Assembly (NCBI GenBank): GCA_947044405.1
Contig: CAMRHE010000054.1
Span: 6,835,501 to 6,899,500, forward strand
Direction of reading: 5' to 3'
DNA from: Leptodactylus fallax
Taxonomy: Eukaryota > Chordata > Amphibia > Anura > Leptodactylidae
Length of the DNA: 64,000 nucleotides
A program made the translations under genes and the position numbers. Below are positions 1 through 11,211 of the stretch, in pieces. The notes beneath the pieces were generated by a model. That model was not told where the DNA came from. It was given only the letters and a program-made list of their open reading frames with translations, and did no database searches. The stretch's first letter is position 1, and every line of letters starts with the position of its first letter.

Positions 1-675
1 TTTAATTTGCTGGAGGTCAATTATATGATGTGGATTTTCACAATATTTACCCAATATAGTCCACAAAAAAAATGCAGTATTTGTTGTGCTTTTTTTCTGC
101 TACAGATTTCGAAGCACAAACAATAAAATGGGACACATTTCCTCTATTCATGGAATTGCATAATATGGACTGGCTTCAATACTCTTTTTTTACTTAATAG
201 AGAAACAATTTGGAACTGACTCTTCTTACACTAGGTTCACACCTACGTTCGGGGGGTCCGCTTGGGGACCCCTCGAACGGAAACCTAATCCGCTTAAAAA
301 AGCAGTTACCCACGGAAACTATAGACTATAATGGGGTCTGCCAGGTTTCCGCCCGTAAAGGATTGAAAATGCAGAGAGAAAAGCGCAGCTTGCAGATCTT
401 TTTTCTCCACATTTTTAAAGCGGAATGGGGAACGGAATCCCCAGACGGAGAGCAGGAGAAGGTGTGAACCTAGTCTTAAATAGATTGCCCCATCTGGGTG
501 CAGCAGCTTGGCACCTCTCCAAGTACAGGAAATGGTTGATCAAGAAATGCATGACTGAACCAAGTTTTCCAAAGAGAGATCAGCTCTTTCATCTCACTAT
601 ATAATACTCATATATCCATATGAATGTAACATCTTAAAGGCTATAATGGAAAATAGTTTTTTTGTGGTCCATTAC
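1..675. other. dst: dst intron, left edge
   Basis: No exon recognised. A foldback MITE occupies 231-473. The remainder is AT-rich intron with no structure that I can name. Confidence 0.6.
231..473. repeat. foldback MITE, GGTTCACA family
   Basis: Ends are inverted copies, CTAGGTTCACACCT and AGGTGTGAACCTAG. The inside has the family phrases GGGGTCCGCTTGGGGACCCC and TATAATGGGGTC. Further members lie at 43131, 46701 and 48813. Non-coding; its short ORF is an artefact. Confidence 0.75.
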
Positions 676-801
676 CATTGATTCTTGCACTAAGTCTTCC
701 AGTTTATGTACGCTGGTTGATTTATCACAGCTATACTTCCGCAGTATAGAATCTTTTAAGGTCTTCAGATATTCTGTGGCATCTTTGGCATCACTGAAAT
801 A
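676..801 (-). CDS. dst: dystonin exon, plakin domain (last one in window)
   Basis: 126 nt, 42 codons, phase 0; acceptor TTATAG, donor GTAATGG. The peptide begins [20 protein letters not shown] and ends [28 protein letters not shown]-x-S-x-x-KLEDL-Q-SM is the conserved plakin motif just before the SH3-containing segment. That next exon was not found in 1-675, so transcription continues past the left edge of the window. Confidence 0.96.
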
Positions 802-1449
802 CTATAATAATATAAACAAAAGAAGTGAAATACATTTCATAACTATAAATCTGGAATAATATTTTTAAAGTGATGATTTTGGAATAGTGATTAATGAAAA
901 TCTGGCTTGTTCTATATCACACAGATTCCAAATTAGGTGTGAAAGCAGATCATGAGACTATACTGCCCTATGAAGGACAGAATAGTATTGTGACAGGTCT
1001 TCCCTCCTATTAGCCAAAATAGCACACAAAAACATTATGTTGTTTTGGATATGTACAATAAAAAAATACACCTGACACATTATTTATGAGTTGGAATACT
1101 CATGAAGGGAGCACTCCCCCTTCTTGCGCCTCTGTCTTCAGTGACTGATGGCTAGCTGCTATGGATCTGCATACACAGCAGTCTATCAATCATTGTGGGT
1201 GGAGAAAGAGGCAGGGGAAAGGCTCTCCTTATTAATACACCAGATTCATAAACTATATGTCTAGCGAATTCTTTGCTCATTCTTTTAATAATTTGGCACA
1301 ATATTTTAGTGCCATTGTATCTGATAGGAGAATGGAGAGTGGAGAGATCTGTCCCCATACTATGCTTACATAAGAGGTATCACAGTCTGTTGACAGATTC
1401 ACTGATTCACTTTAATGTGTTTCAGTCCAAAAATAGGTAAATAAAATAC

Positions 1450-1545
1450 CTCCATGTAGGCAGTGTTTTGTCGTATATGTTGCTCTACACAACTGCACAG
1501 CTGCAAAATCCAGTTCCATTGTGTCTGCGTAGCTGCTTTGTAGGC
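1450..1545 (-). CDS. dst: dystonin exon, plakin domain
   Basis: 96 nt, 32 codons, phase 0; acceptor CTTTAG, donor GTATTTT. The peptide is [20 protein letters not shown] followed by [12 protein letters not shown], which matches the dystonin stretch [20 protein letters not shown]. It lies between the NHPA-TIE exon and the exon with the KYSCD motif, as in other plakins. Confidence 0.95.
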
Positions 1546-2581
1546 CTAAAGGAAGCAAGAGATTAAAGCTTATTGTAATGAAGATATTAATAGATTGATG
1601 CAACAGATGGAAAGTTATGTTGTGCCTAGTTATACTGAATAAGACTCAGTTACTGTTATATTCTACATCTGTGTCTTTTTGGGAGGATATGAACATGACA
1701 ATTGTAATACATTTACATTTCAGCAGTATTTATGGGTTCTTTATCTACTCCATGATGAGGGAGTTTTCAGATACAGCTTGTTCTACAAATCCAGCAAAAT
1801 GTGTTGCAATGCACGTGGTAACCACAGCATGGTGCCCCTGATGGGTAAAATCTGTGATTTGTCAGGATACGGTTTTGGAAAATGTGTGAAAAGTGTGCCA
1901 CACTTGAGCTAACCCCTAATGTCCAGTAATAACCAGAATTATTTTAAACAATATTTTGTAAATCCTATCTAATAATTACATATCACAACAGGTCCTGAAT
2001 AGGTTCACATTCCCGTGAAGAAGAAAGCCATAAAAGATCCATTATAGTTAATCTTTAAACATATCTTGAAGAACCCCACTTATACTTATAATGAGTTTAT
2101 CACTTTTTTTTCACTGGATGGAGTTGGGTAGCATTTTGTGCTATTGTGGCTGTCAAGGTGCAAAGGAGAATGTGAATACAACTAATCAAAATGATCAGAA
2201 ATGCATACTTTATGTGAGACAAGTATTTTCCCAATACAATAACAATGCAGCGCAAATAGACTCTGCACTGATAATCAGTGGTGATCAGAGATTACAGACT
2301 TTAACAATCTAATTTTATCACGGTTGTCTAAAATATAAAAATATTTTTGTGACTGAATTTCTCTGGCAAAAATGGAATATCACAGAGGCTGGCCTCTGAT
2401 GACTATTGCCATAAACATACTGTCATGATAAAAACAGGAGGATAGGGAAGGTGGGACCCATGGTGCAGAAAAAGCACAGAATTACAGAATGTAGTTTGTT
2501 TCTCACTTTAAACCATATTAAGCCTTGGTGTACATCTTCACAAACAATGCAAAGGCAAGAACTATGATTGACTGTCCTCAC

Positions 2582-2686
2582 CTCAATAGTGGATCTTGCA
2601 GGATGATTCTGGAGCAGCAGCTGCTCTGCAGTATCTTGCACTGATTTAATGACTTCTTCTTTATGATCAAGTTCCCTCATTAAATC
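2582..2686 (-). CDS. dst: dystonin exon, plakin domain
   Basis: 105 nt, 35 codons, phase 0; acceptor TATAAAG, donor GTGAGG. The peptide begins DLMRELDHKEEVIKSVQDTA and ends EQLLLQNHPARSTIE. Human dystonin has ELMRELDQKEENIKSVQ at this place. The ATG inside the exon is an internal Met, not a start. Confidence 0.95.
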
Positions 2687-3056
2687 CTTTATAAACAGAG
2701 ATCAGAGATATGCTTAATTTCTAATATACTGTATTAACTGGGGTCAGCCATATTAGTTGAAGACTGTAGACGCCTGAGCAAAATGAAGTCTAATTTCTAA
2801 CTGGATTCAGAGACATTGCATCCAAGTTATTTTTGCTCTTCATAGCTATTTATTTAACCAATTACGGAGTATATATAAATATATATGTATACATAACAAA
2901 CATCTATATCTATAGACATATAAATCTATATAGATCTCTCTCTCTCTCAGATACAGATATCTATCTATATACTATAGATAGATTGAGATATTTATACACA
3001 TATCATAGTATATAACAGTGGTAGAGTTTCAGCATTGCTAAAGTCAGGAAACTTAC

Positions 3057-3218
3057 AGCATGATAGTCCTTTTTCACAGGTACATTTTGGTTTCTATCAC
3101 TCCAGTCATATGCTACTTCTTCCTCTTCTTTTTCATTCAGCCATATTAGCTCTCTTGTGGCTCTGGTGACAAAACTGTGCAGGGATTCCAGGTGCTTTTG
3201 TCGGCTTCTTGATATTTT
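3057..3218 (-). CDS. dst: dystonin exon, plakin-domain spectrin repeat
   Basis: 162 nt, 54 codons, phase 0; acceptor TTTTAAG, donor GTAAGT. The peptide begins [20 protein letters not shown], continues [20 protein letters not shown] and ends [23 protein letters not shown] is one of the most conserved plakin-domain motifs. The intron before it is 5.8 kb and holds two hAT elements, an L1/Tx1-like relic and a Helitron-like element. Confidence 0.97.
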
Positions 3219-3429
3219 CTTAAAACAAATGTAGTAAAAAATAACAATATATTAGCATATGGCTAAATCTCTATTTATTAATCTCCATGACCTCCTCTTA
3301 TCTCTGTTTACATTAGGGCAAATTAAATTCTGAACAAAATATACTGTCACTGGAGAACTAGTAGTGTAAAATGTTTCATCCCAGTGCATCATAGTTGCAA
3401 ACTGGCAACAGTACTTGTCGACTCTCCTG

Positions 3430-3620
3430 AAATATCTGTTAATAATAATAATAATAATAATAATAAATTTTATTTATATAGCGCCAACATATTCCGCAGC
3501 ACTGTACAATTTGTAGGGTTCAAGTACTGTCAAAAAAGATACATTACAAAGAAATATTCAAATCACACACTGGGACTGAGGGCCCTGCTCGCAAGAGCTT
3601 ACAAGGCTCTGTGCACTCAC
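3430..3620. repeat. interspersed repeat with (AAT)n and TATATAGCGCCAACATATTC
   Basis: An (AAT)n run is followed by TTTATTTATATAGCGCC and a 3' part ending near AAGAGCTTACAAGGCTCTG. A short inverted relative occurs at 48493-48545 (GGCGTTATATAAAGTTATTATT). It looks like a common SINE-like frog repeat; class not proven. Confidence 0.5.
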
Positions 3621-3738
3621 GTATAGTTTTGTTAACTGTGCTATCCTGTTCTTAAACAGGTTTCACAAAATTGATGGCCTATCTGTTGGTAGTCTGCTTA
3701 AAATGATTATAATCCCAAAGATGCTGTATATCCTAGAA

Positions 3739-4582
3739 CAGTGATGGCGAACCTATGACACGTGTGTCAAAGGTGACATGCCAAGACATTTTGGGTGACA
3801 CACATCGGCAGCTACTTATTACGTTATTGTAATAAGCAGCTGCCGATAATTTTTTACTCACCTGTCCACCCCCTGTCCTGGCCACACTCCACTGCTTCCT
3901 CTAGGTGGCGCTACATTTACGTCATGACGCTGAAAAATGCCGCGTTCTTTAGTGTCGGCTACAGTGCACCCTGGAGTTAGAGGGATGGCCAGGACTGGAG
4001 CGTGGACAGGTGAGTAAAAATTATTGGCCATTGGCCGCTAGTCTGTGTGTGTGTGTGGGGAGGGGTGGGGTTAAGGTCGTCAAAAAAGTGGTCATATACT
4101 GTGTGGGGGGTTATAGACTATGTGGTGGCCATAAATAGGGGATCATATGCTGTGCGGGGAGGGTAAAAAAAGGGGGTCACATACTGTGTGGGGGTCATAA
4201 AAAGGGGTCAGATACTGTGTGGGGGCCATATAGTGTGGGGGTCCATAAAAAGTGGGGTCATTTACTGTGGGAGGCATAAAAAAAAGGAGATCATATACCA
4301 TATGGGGAGCTAAAAAAAGGTGGTCATATAGTGTGTGGAGGGCTAAAAAAAGGAGGTCATATACCGTGTGATTGGCCAGAAGAAGGGGGTCATATACTGT
4401 GTGACGGGCCAGAAATACGTATAATACAAATACATATATGAAAGATATAACAGTTTTTTTTTTTACTAGAGCTACAATGATCACAAAATTATGGATATTT
4501 CTATATGTGACACAGCACCTGAGTTAAGCTAAGGTTTTTTACGGATTTTGACACTCCGAGCTCAAAAGATTAGCCATCACTG
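3739..4582. mobile_element. non-autonomous hAT element, 844 bp, perfect 8-bp TSD
   Basis: Starts CAGTGATGGCGAACCT and ends AGATTAGCCATCACTG, so the terminal inverted repeats match over about 11 bp (CAGTGATGGC/GCCATCACTG). The flanks TCCTAGAA at 3731-3738 and 4583-4590 are identical, the 8-bp target duplication of hAT elements. It has no transposase. Its middle is expanded into a minisatellite. Confidence 0.88.
4060..4420. repeat. minisatellite inside hAT element
   Basis: Roughly ten degenerate units of 30-40 bp around GGGGGTCATATACTGTGTGG and GGCCATAAAAA. The open frame across it (Tyr-Asp-Pro-Leu-type repeats on the minus strand) is only the repeat being read through. Confidence 0.75.
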
Positions 4583-5219
4583 TCCTAGAACATGCTGAGA
4601 GAATTGTATTTAAATGGTTCTTCTCATTGGTTAACTCACTGATTCCCCTCTTTGTTTGGGGTAACAGCAGAACTAAATTGAAGATGACCACTTTGCAGAG
4701 ACCCTAAGAAAAAACTGGAGAGGCAATACTAGATCTAGTTCTTTATTATTTAGTGGGCCAAAAACATGTTTTAAATACTTGACTGACAGGCTCCCTTTTG
4801 TCTATGGTGGTGCACCACCTTGCACATTAATCAACCTAACCTCTGGTCAATCCTTCAGCCACATGGCTACCATCCAAGACGCCTGTGACCAGTCCCTAGA
4901 TTAGTAAGTAAGTCTTGGGCCATGCTTACCCTGCATTCACACAACCGAGTTTCCCCAGATTTACTAGCCAGAACAGTATGTCAGGAAAGGGACTCCTAGC
5001 ATAACAGGTATCTATGATGCTACAAGTCCCTGCCTTTCAGCGACATACTATCCCATTAAACTTGGTCATGTGAATGCGGACTTAAGGTACTACCCATTAT
5101 TCAGGCAAAGTGGTTGACATACCGCTGTGGACAATCCCTGGTTTAACACACCTTGTTGAACTTGCGAACTCTTGCTTACTGGTCAGTTTTGTAGGTGACA
5201 GCAAAATTATTAAAATGCG

Positions 5220-5840
5220 ATAGAATGATCCTCACAGTTCAGGAATTATCTGACACTTTCCTTATATCTCAAAGGGATACTTTCAAGTGTATTGCGTTAT
5301 GGCATGCTTTTGTTTCTCGATTCCCAGGGAAATTGGTGTCCACTATATACAACCACCAGCTTTCCCAAAAACTTTAATATACTACACTTGCAATTGAAGC
5401 CCGCTGGAAATCTGACTCCCTCTATGCCTTCTATGAGCAGCCAATAATAAAGTATCATAACTTTTTTATTATTCACAGATGCTATTTAACCCCGATTAGG
5501 CTTTTCTAAATGAGCAGGTAGAAATTGTTGTTTTACATGAACATGACAACTCTGATCACTTAATTTGGCACTGTCTTCAGTATCCTCCTTTTACTGAGGT
5601 ACTGGGTAAACCGAAATTCTAACCTGGAAGCTTGCCTAATTTCAGATGAAGAATTGACACACCATGAAAGGATTTTCCTCCAAGAGTCTCTGTTTCCTTT
5701 ATGGAAAGCAATAACCATGCGGTGGATGGCAGACAGATGCTCACACACTTCTCAATGGCGAAAGTTAGTTAATAACACTTTGCCGAATGAGAACATTGTT
5801 TATAAGAACTGGGTTGCCCTGAAAAATATATGCACATGAG
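5220..5840 (+). pseudogene. relic of LINE ORF2 C-terminus (L1/Tx1-like)
   Basis: Broken pieces in several plus-strand frames resemble the C-terminal region of L1/Tx1-type ORF2: a cysteine/histidine stretch with HLIWHC near 5560-5577, and a downstream block with LWKAITMRWMADRCS and QWRKL. Stops and frameshifts separate the pieces. The reverse transcriptase core is not present. Family assignment rests on LIWHC and overall order, so it is tentative. Confidence 0.4.
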
Positions 5841-6470
5841 AGGTATATAGTGTTCATCTTCCCTGATCCTTTTTAATATTTGTGGCCTCCAGGAATTACC
5901 GCCACACTCAATCTCAGTATTCCATTGAAAGTATTTTTCATATATGTTTAAAGCTGTTTATATACCCAGTCCATATATATATATATATATATATATATCT
6001 CTTATATATATAAAAATGAGTTCCTGTCTGTCTGTCTGTCTGTTCTTTATGCGCGACCAAACGACTGGACCGATCCTCACCAAATTTGGCACACATGTAC
6101 ATCAGGTGTCCGGGAATATTATAGACTGGGTCTCAGCTCTCTTGGACGTACCGTTCCTGAGGTACAGTATTCCCAAAAAATGACCAGCATTAGTCTATAC
6201 AAGCCTGCAAGTCTTTCACTCATATTCCAACTGCCATACACACGGTCACATGTCCCTTATCAGCCAATAAGAGCTCGCAGGCGCTTACTCTCCTCAGGCA
6301 CACAGGTTTCCATAGCAACCAAGCTATGTATGACCTGTATTAGTGAATAACAGTTCACAGGACCTTAAATATTCAGTCATATCACGTGTATCAGCCAATA
6401 TAAGTTCACATTTAATTTACCAGGTTTCCATAACAACACAGCCATAAATAGACTGTACCTATACTGGACT

Positions 6471-7086
6471 CAGTGGCGTAACTAGCAATGGCTGGGCCCC
6501 AAGGCAAACATTTGACATGGGACCCCCCCCCCCCGGCAACCCCCCCCACGCACAAACTGCATTTCTGCACAAACTATTATGCCCCATAGTGGCCCCTGCA
6601 TACACTATTAGGCCCCATAGTGGCCCTTGCACACAGTATTCTGCCCCATAGTGGCCCCTGCACACAGTATCATACTGACTCCTTCATATAGTATTATGCG
6701 CACTTCCCGCTACTTCTTCAATGTTGGACCAGATGTCACGTGAGCCAGGCATGTATCGCAACGCATAATGACGTCGGACTGGCCCACCGACATCTGGGAC
6801 ACCACCAAGGAGGCCCGAAGCCTGCTGAAAAGACCCCAGAGTATAATGATAGCAGTGTTTGTGGGGTTCACGGCCCACAGGCCTTACTTAACAATCCCCG
6901 CTCCTGCTCACATCCGCCTCTGCAGAAGGTGAAGTGCAGGCAGCCGTGAGCAGGAGTGGGGATAAATAGGGCCCGTTACCTGCTGGTGTTGAAAAAAAAA
7001 AAAAACATCAGAGGCCCGCCGGGTCCCCTAATGTCCCGGGCCCTGTGGCAGCTGCTACCACTGCTAAACCGGTATTTACGCCACTG
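6471..7086. mobile_element. non-autonomous hAT, 616 bp, perfect 8-bp TSD
   Basis: Ends CAGTGGCGTAACT and TATTTACGCCACTG; flanks ACTGGACT at 6463-6470 and 7087-7094 are identical. The related uninterrupted sequence at about 7733-7740 confirms the insertion site. It contains three to four units of the GGCCCCTGCACACAGTATT minisatellite and the AGACCCCAGAGTATAAT half-hairpin also seen at 28 kb and 39-40 kb. Confidence 0.88.
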
Positions 7087-7146
7087 ACTGGACTGCCATA
7101 CTAGATTTCAGCATTCTTATAAATTGAAACATTTTTTAAACTACTC

Positions 7147-7344
7147 ATGTCCCCTGCAGCAAAACGCATGGCTGCTGCTCGAGCTAATGAAAACTCTCAG
7201 CAGACCCAAGCCTGTCTCCAATCTGATAAGGTATGTTACAGACAACAGCGAGCTGCTGAAACTCCCCAGCAGACCCAAGCCCGTCTCCAATCTGACAAAG
7301 CATTGTCAGCCACATGCACACAGCTGCACTCCAGGTTTCAATAA
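7147..7344 (+). pseudogene. remnant of Helitron protein N-terminus (QQTQARLQSD repeats)
   Basis: About 65 codons in one frame: it opens SPAAKRMAAARANENS, and the repeat unit QQTQAxLQSDK occurs twice, the second preceded by RQQRAAETP. Such tandem units occur ahead of the helicase-like domain in Helitron proteins. Nothing of the catalytic Rep (HUH) or helicase motifs follows. The fragment is coding-derived but almost certainly not functional. Confidence 0.5.
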
Positions 7345-7839
7345 CAACCCAGCCATTTTTCTTCACTGCTGTAGGTCAGCTTTAAAGGGGCAGGGCGCTG
7401 TGGATGACACTGTTACACAAGGTCACATACACACAGCTTTACTCCAGGTTTTCCATAACAACCGATCGCAGGTTTTTCACTGATATCCAAACTGAGATGC
7501 ACATGATCACATGACACTTATGGACCAATGGAAAATCGTAGGTTCAGTCTTGACATACACACAGCTTTACACCAGGTTTCCATAGCAACCAAGCTATTTA
7601 TGTCCTGTATGAGTCAATAGCAGTTCGCAGGTCCTTAAATATTCAGTCATATGACGTGTATTAGCCAATGTAAGTTCACATTTCATTTACCAGGTTTCCA
7701 TAGCAACACAGCCATAAATAAACTATACCTATACTGGACTGCCATACTGGATGTCAAGTGCAAAACTGGCCAATTCTTATGGGGTCACTACACAAACAAA
7801 AAATGAAATATACCCGTGCGAAGCCGGGTCCTTCCTCTA

Positions 7840-7840
<1 letters not shown>

Positions 7841-7873
<33 letters not shown>

Positions 7874-9048
7874 GCAGTCTGTATTGCTTGTGTGTACAAT
7901 GTTTGATGTTTGGAACTTTGGACATACAGCAAGACATGGCACAAGTTTTGTTAATCGATTTGTGTTTTATTAATATCATACCCTGAAATGCATACTTCAA
8001 TATAAAGAGTCTGAAAAACATTATCAATTCAAGATCACCTGGGCCCCCCACAGAACAGCTGTTTTTGCATGAACCCGGTTCCCGATACTTTACATGCTGG
8101 GAGCTACAGTGCTCACTCACAGTCTTTCACAGCAGCAGTTATGAGTTACTGCAGAAGTGCCCTAATCAAATGTAAGCACACAGCTGGAATAACTCATATC
8201 CAACGCTATGAAAGAGACTGCGAGCCAGCACTGCAGCTCAAAGCATGTGAACAATGTAAGAAGCCGCAGCCATAGCAACTAATCTTCGGAGGTTCGACAG
8301 TCGGACACCGACCAATCAAAAATTGATGGACTATCTTAAGGATAAGCCATTCATTTTATGATAGTAGATAACCCATTTAAGCTATAAAAATAAATTGTTT
8401 TCAGAATGTAAAACAAAAAGCAACCTGCAATATTCTGACAATATTAATAATGGATGTCACTAATCAGTGCATTACTTGCTGACAGGTTAAAATGATCAGA
8501 AAGTATTGCTGATGCACATATCCACAACAGAACATGCTGAGGCATACAGTGCTGAACTACATGTCCATGCTCATCGCAGCTATGTACAGTATAATTTTGT
8601 GAGTTACAATAATGTAAACTTTTACCTCTTCTGACCTGTCTTTTTAAGTAAATACTTGTATTCCTTTAAAATAACAATACTGGAGCATCTTTTCTTATAT
8701 TTCTGAATTGTACTACACCTATGTTATTCCTCTTAGAAATATATGAATAAATTGACAACTGGATGTTACCAACTAGGGGTGTTTCCATTCACACACTGAC
8801 ACTGTTCAACCAAATTTCACTGTTAAGAGACGTGCCTCTTTAACAATTAGGCTGGTAAAATCCAGCTCATTCCACCCAATTCATTCACACACGTCAAAGA
8901 TTAACACAAGGGAAATAAAAGTAAGTTATTAAGATTAAATGAGGAATCTACAGTAGACATTTGCTAAAACAGGCATGTCAGGAGAGGAGACAGATCCTCT
9001 GTAACCGTTTACTATGGTTGCTCAAACTAAACACAGCTACTATCTTAC
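7841..9048. other. dst: dst intron with a shared repeat
   Basis: A (TA)n run at 7841-7872 is followed by unassigned sequence. 8630-8850 is a repeat related to 12930-13130: both carry an AACAAT-x-GGTGCATCTTTT type line and GAATA-ATTGACAACTGG. No gene seen. Confidence 0.5.
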
Positions 9049-9126
9049 CTGTAACTTTGAATAGGAGCCCTCGACTTTAGTAAGGAGATCAGCATAAGAA
9101 TTTTTCAAAGGACCTGTCATCTGGAG
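9049..9126 (-). CDS. dst: dystonin exon, plakin-domain spectrin repeat (short)
   Basis: 78 nt, 26 codons, phase 0; acceptor TTTTGCAG, donor GTAAG. The peptide begins LQMTGPLKNSYADLLTKVEG and ends SYSKLQ. It aligns with the dystonin segment IQMTAPLKLTYAEKLHRLES. This is the most divergent of the exons here but has good splice sites and correct phase on both sides. Confidence 0.9.
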
Positions 9127-9765
9127 CTGCAAAAGAAAGAGAATAAATAATACATACAGTATTTTACTATAGAGACACAGGTAAATAAAACTATCCTTTT
9201 TAGACCCTGCCTCCTATGGAGTATTATAGTCACTGTTTGCAAATATGAGTCCCTTTGCCTGTGTTCAGGTTTAAAACTTTGTTCCACCAGACCATTAAAC
9301 ACATTTGAACTTTATCAGATGCATGAGATAACAGTTCTACAGGGTTTAATGTGGATTTACAGTAACACCATAAATATGATCTCAGAATAGCAGAGTTATA
9401 ATAGGCTCCAGGTAACATAATAAGTAATATATACAACTATGTGCTGTTTTATCACCGGAGGCATAATATGTGTATAGTGTAATTATATTTCACAATGTGC
9501 TAGTGTTAGAATAAAGAACCTCAAGCAAGCACAGACATAACATAAGCTGCAGGGAGGGCGAAATAATTAAAGGTAAGATTAAATGTTCTGTTTATGATAT
9601 TCTTTCTGACAGAGAAGTATCTGCCATAGCAAAATATTAAAGGAGAAGTACTGTTGCTCTTGGGAAAACAAGAAAATAAATAAATGTTATTATAATGAAA
9701 GCCCTTGCTCAAAACTAACTGCTGCAACTTAGTTGTAAAGAACTCAGACTTAGCTATACAAATAC

Positions 9766-9894
9766 CTCGTTCATTTTTGCCTCCTTAAGACTGGTTTCAA
9801 ATTCTTCAACAACTGCATGGAAATTTCTGTGATTCTCTATATGGATTTCAATGCTGGACAACTCTGAACCCCACTCGGCTCGGTCCAGTTGTAC
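9766..9894 (-). CDS. dst: dystonin exon, plakin-domain spectrin repeat
   Basis: 129 nt, 43 codons, phase 0 at both ends; acceptor CTGACAG, donor GTATTTG. The peptide begins [20 protein letters not shown], continues [18 protein letters not shown] and ends [17 protein letters not shown] is the conserved dystonin/MACF1 signature after the WVEEMQ helix of the previous exon, and the frame is continuous with it. Confidence 0.95.
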
Positions 9895-10210
9895 CTGTCA
9901 GGAAATATTAATAGGTTTGACATCAGAGATATGAATTCATCTTTCATTTGAATAGCCGATTAAAGTCTTTGATAAAATATTCTTTGCTATTTATTAAATA
10001 TTACCATAGCCAACATAATGATGTAACTATTTCTCAAGCACCATGATCCATGTTAAGATTTATAAGCTATGATCTAGCAGCTATAGCTGATCCATTTCTA
10101 CTGTAATAGGACCAGAACAGTACAAGTAATCACAATTGTAAGGTGCAGTTGTAGACAGAGTTTATGCAGGAAATATTCCATTTCCCATGGATAGAGTCCA
10201 AAGATTTTAC

Positions 10211-10739
10211 CTGCATTTCTTCCACCCAGCTTAAAAGATCTTGAACAAATTTAACATTCACTTCTTCCTCAGGTAAATTTTGATCAGCAAAAGAAGATTT
10301 CATCATTGGTTTCTTGACTGGCATGAGCTTGAGTGACTGTAATGCATTTGAATTCATCCCAGTTGCATAGTTCTGGATTAAACCTGGGTTAAAGTTTGGT
10401 GCAAATGTTGGCGTCATAGGAGTCATATGTGAATTAAAGCCATGAGAGACATTGGTTGTAAGGCTGGATGGCAGACCAGGGGAAAGATTAGGTAGGAGAC
10501 CAGAAGACATGCTGCCAGATATACTTGGAGTCAGACTGGTTGGTGACATTGGTGCCATATTGTGGGACATTGTAGAGTTCATTACAGGGTTCAAGCTTTG
10601 TGAAAATCCTGAGTTTAGACTTTGTGATATTCCTGATATCATCAGTTGTGTCTGATCAGATGCAATCATCCGTCCTTTGCTGTATAGTGAAGAGTATTCA
10701 TTTCTCAATGTCAGTAGTTCATCCCGCAAAGAAGCAACT
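10211..10739 (-). CDS. dst: large dystonin exon with Ser/Pro/Met/Asn-rich insert
   Basis: 529 nt, 1 nt + 176 codons; acceptor AATGCAG, donor GTAAAATC. The exon starts [20 protein letters not shown], then passes through [19 protein letters not shown] into a low-complexity stretch of about 85 residues rich in Ser, Pro, Thr, Met and Asn, then [15 protein letters not shown] and finally [20 protein letters not shown], the first helix of the next spectrin repeat. Human dystonin has an insert at the same place with the same SG-I/F-xQ-L motif; MACF1 has a different, shorter one. This is the best evidence for dst over macf1. The insert is a predicted unstructured linker within the plakin domain and has diverged freely from the human one. 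Confidence 0.96.
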
Positions 10740-10857
10740 CTGCATTAAGACAGCAATAATCACTACAGCATTGTGAATAAAATAACCATTACATTGCTAT
10801 AATAAATTGTTACTAACATAAATGATACTCTCCACATTTAGTAACTGGCAGTATTAC

Positions 10858-11012
10858 CTCTGTACTAACTGATCTGCTTGATAGTACTTTCCATCTACAA
10901 GTGCCTGGACATCCACAAGCTGCTGCCGCAGTAGATTTTCACATTCAATCAAGTAGCCGGCAATCTCAGCTTCATTTTGAAACTGGATTCCAGATTCCAT
11001 GCGTTTAGCGTC
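10858..11012 (-). CDS. dst: dystonin exon, plakin domain
   Basis: 155 nt, 51 codons + AG; acceptor TTGTAG, donor GTAATAC. The peptide begins [20 protein letters not shown], continues [14 protein letters not shown] and ends YYQADQLVQ. It matches vertebrate dystonin, including the AEIAGY and [12 protein letters not shown] stretches that differ from MACF1. Phase runs cleanly into the next exon (AG + A = Arg). Confidence 0.95.
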
Positions 11013-11211
11013 CTACAACAGGGTAAAGAGCTTAGAAACATTCATCAAAGAATCAGACTAACACTTTAACTATTACATATTTACATATATATTTATATAT
11101 GTATGCATAATGTGCATAAATGTTATATGTGTAAAAAGTTATGTAAAATAAACTAAAAGGCAATGAAGTGTCAGTAAAATTGTACAGCTGCAAAGTGTAA
11201 GGAGCACTTAC

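Larger units (their letters stand above)
802..3056. other. dst: dst introns between 3' exons
   Basis: Intronic apart from the exons at 1450-1545 and 2582-2686. AT-rich simple sequence with CTAT and TATA runs fills about 2860-3005. No mobile element recognised. Confidence 0.6.
6306..7740 (+). repeat. direct duplication inside Helitron (about 160 bp, two copies)
   Basis: 6306-6470 and 7579-7740 are near-identical: both run from AGGTTTCCATAGCAACCAAG through CAGTCATAT-ACGTGTAT to CCTATACTGGACT. The second copy shows the uninterrupted sequence at the point where the first copy is cut by the hAT at 6471. Confidence 0.8.
5998..7840 (+). mobile_element. Helitron-like element, interrupted by a hAT
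   Basis: Begins TC (after A) and ends CTAG (before T), the A|TC...CTAG|T layout of Helitrons, with no target duplication. A short hairpin (ACCCG / CGGGT, 7812-7829) lies 11 nt before the CTAG end, as expected. Inside, 7145-7340 encodes two copies of a peptide like AAETPQQTQARLQSD, a motif that I know from Helitron replicase/helicase N-termini. The two ends are set in (TA)n. Rep and helicase domains are absent. A hAT (6471-7086) sits within it. Confidence 0.65.

Noticed and set aside
4143..4484. 113-codon minus-strand ORF with Tyr-Asp-Pro/His repeats
   Set aside because: Read-through of the minisatellite within the hAT at 3739.
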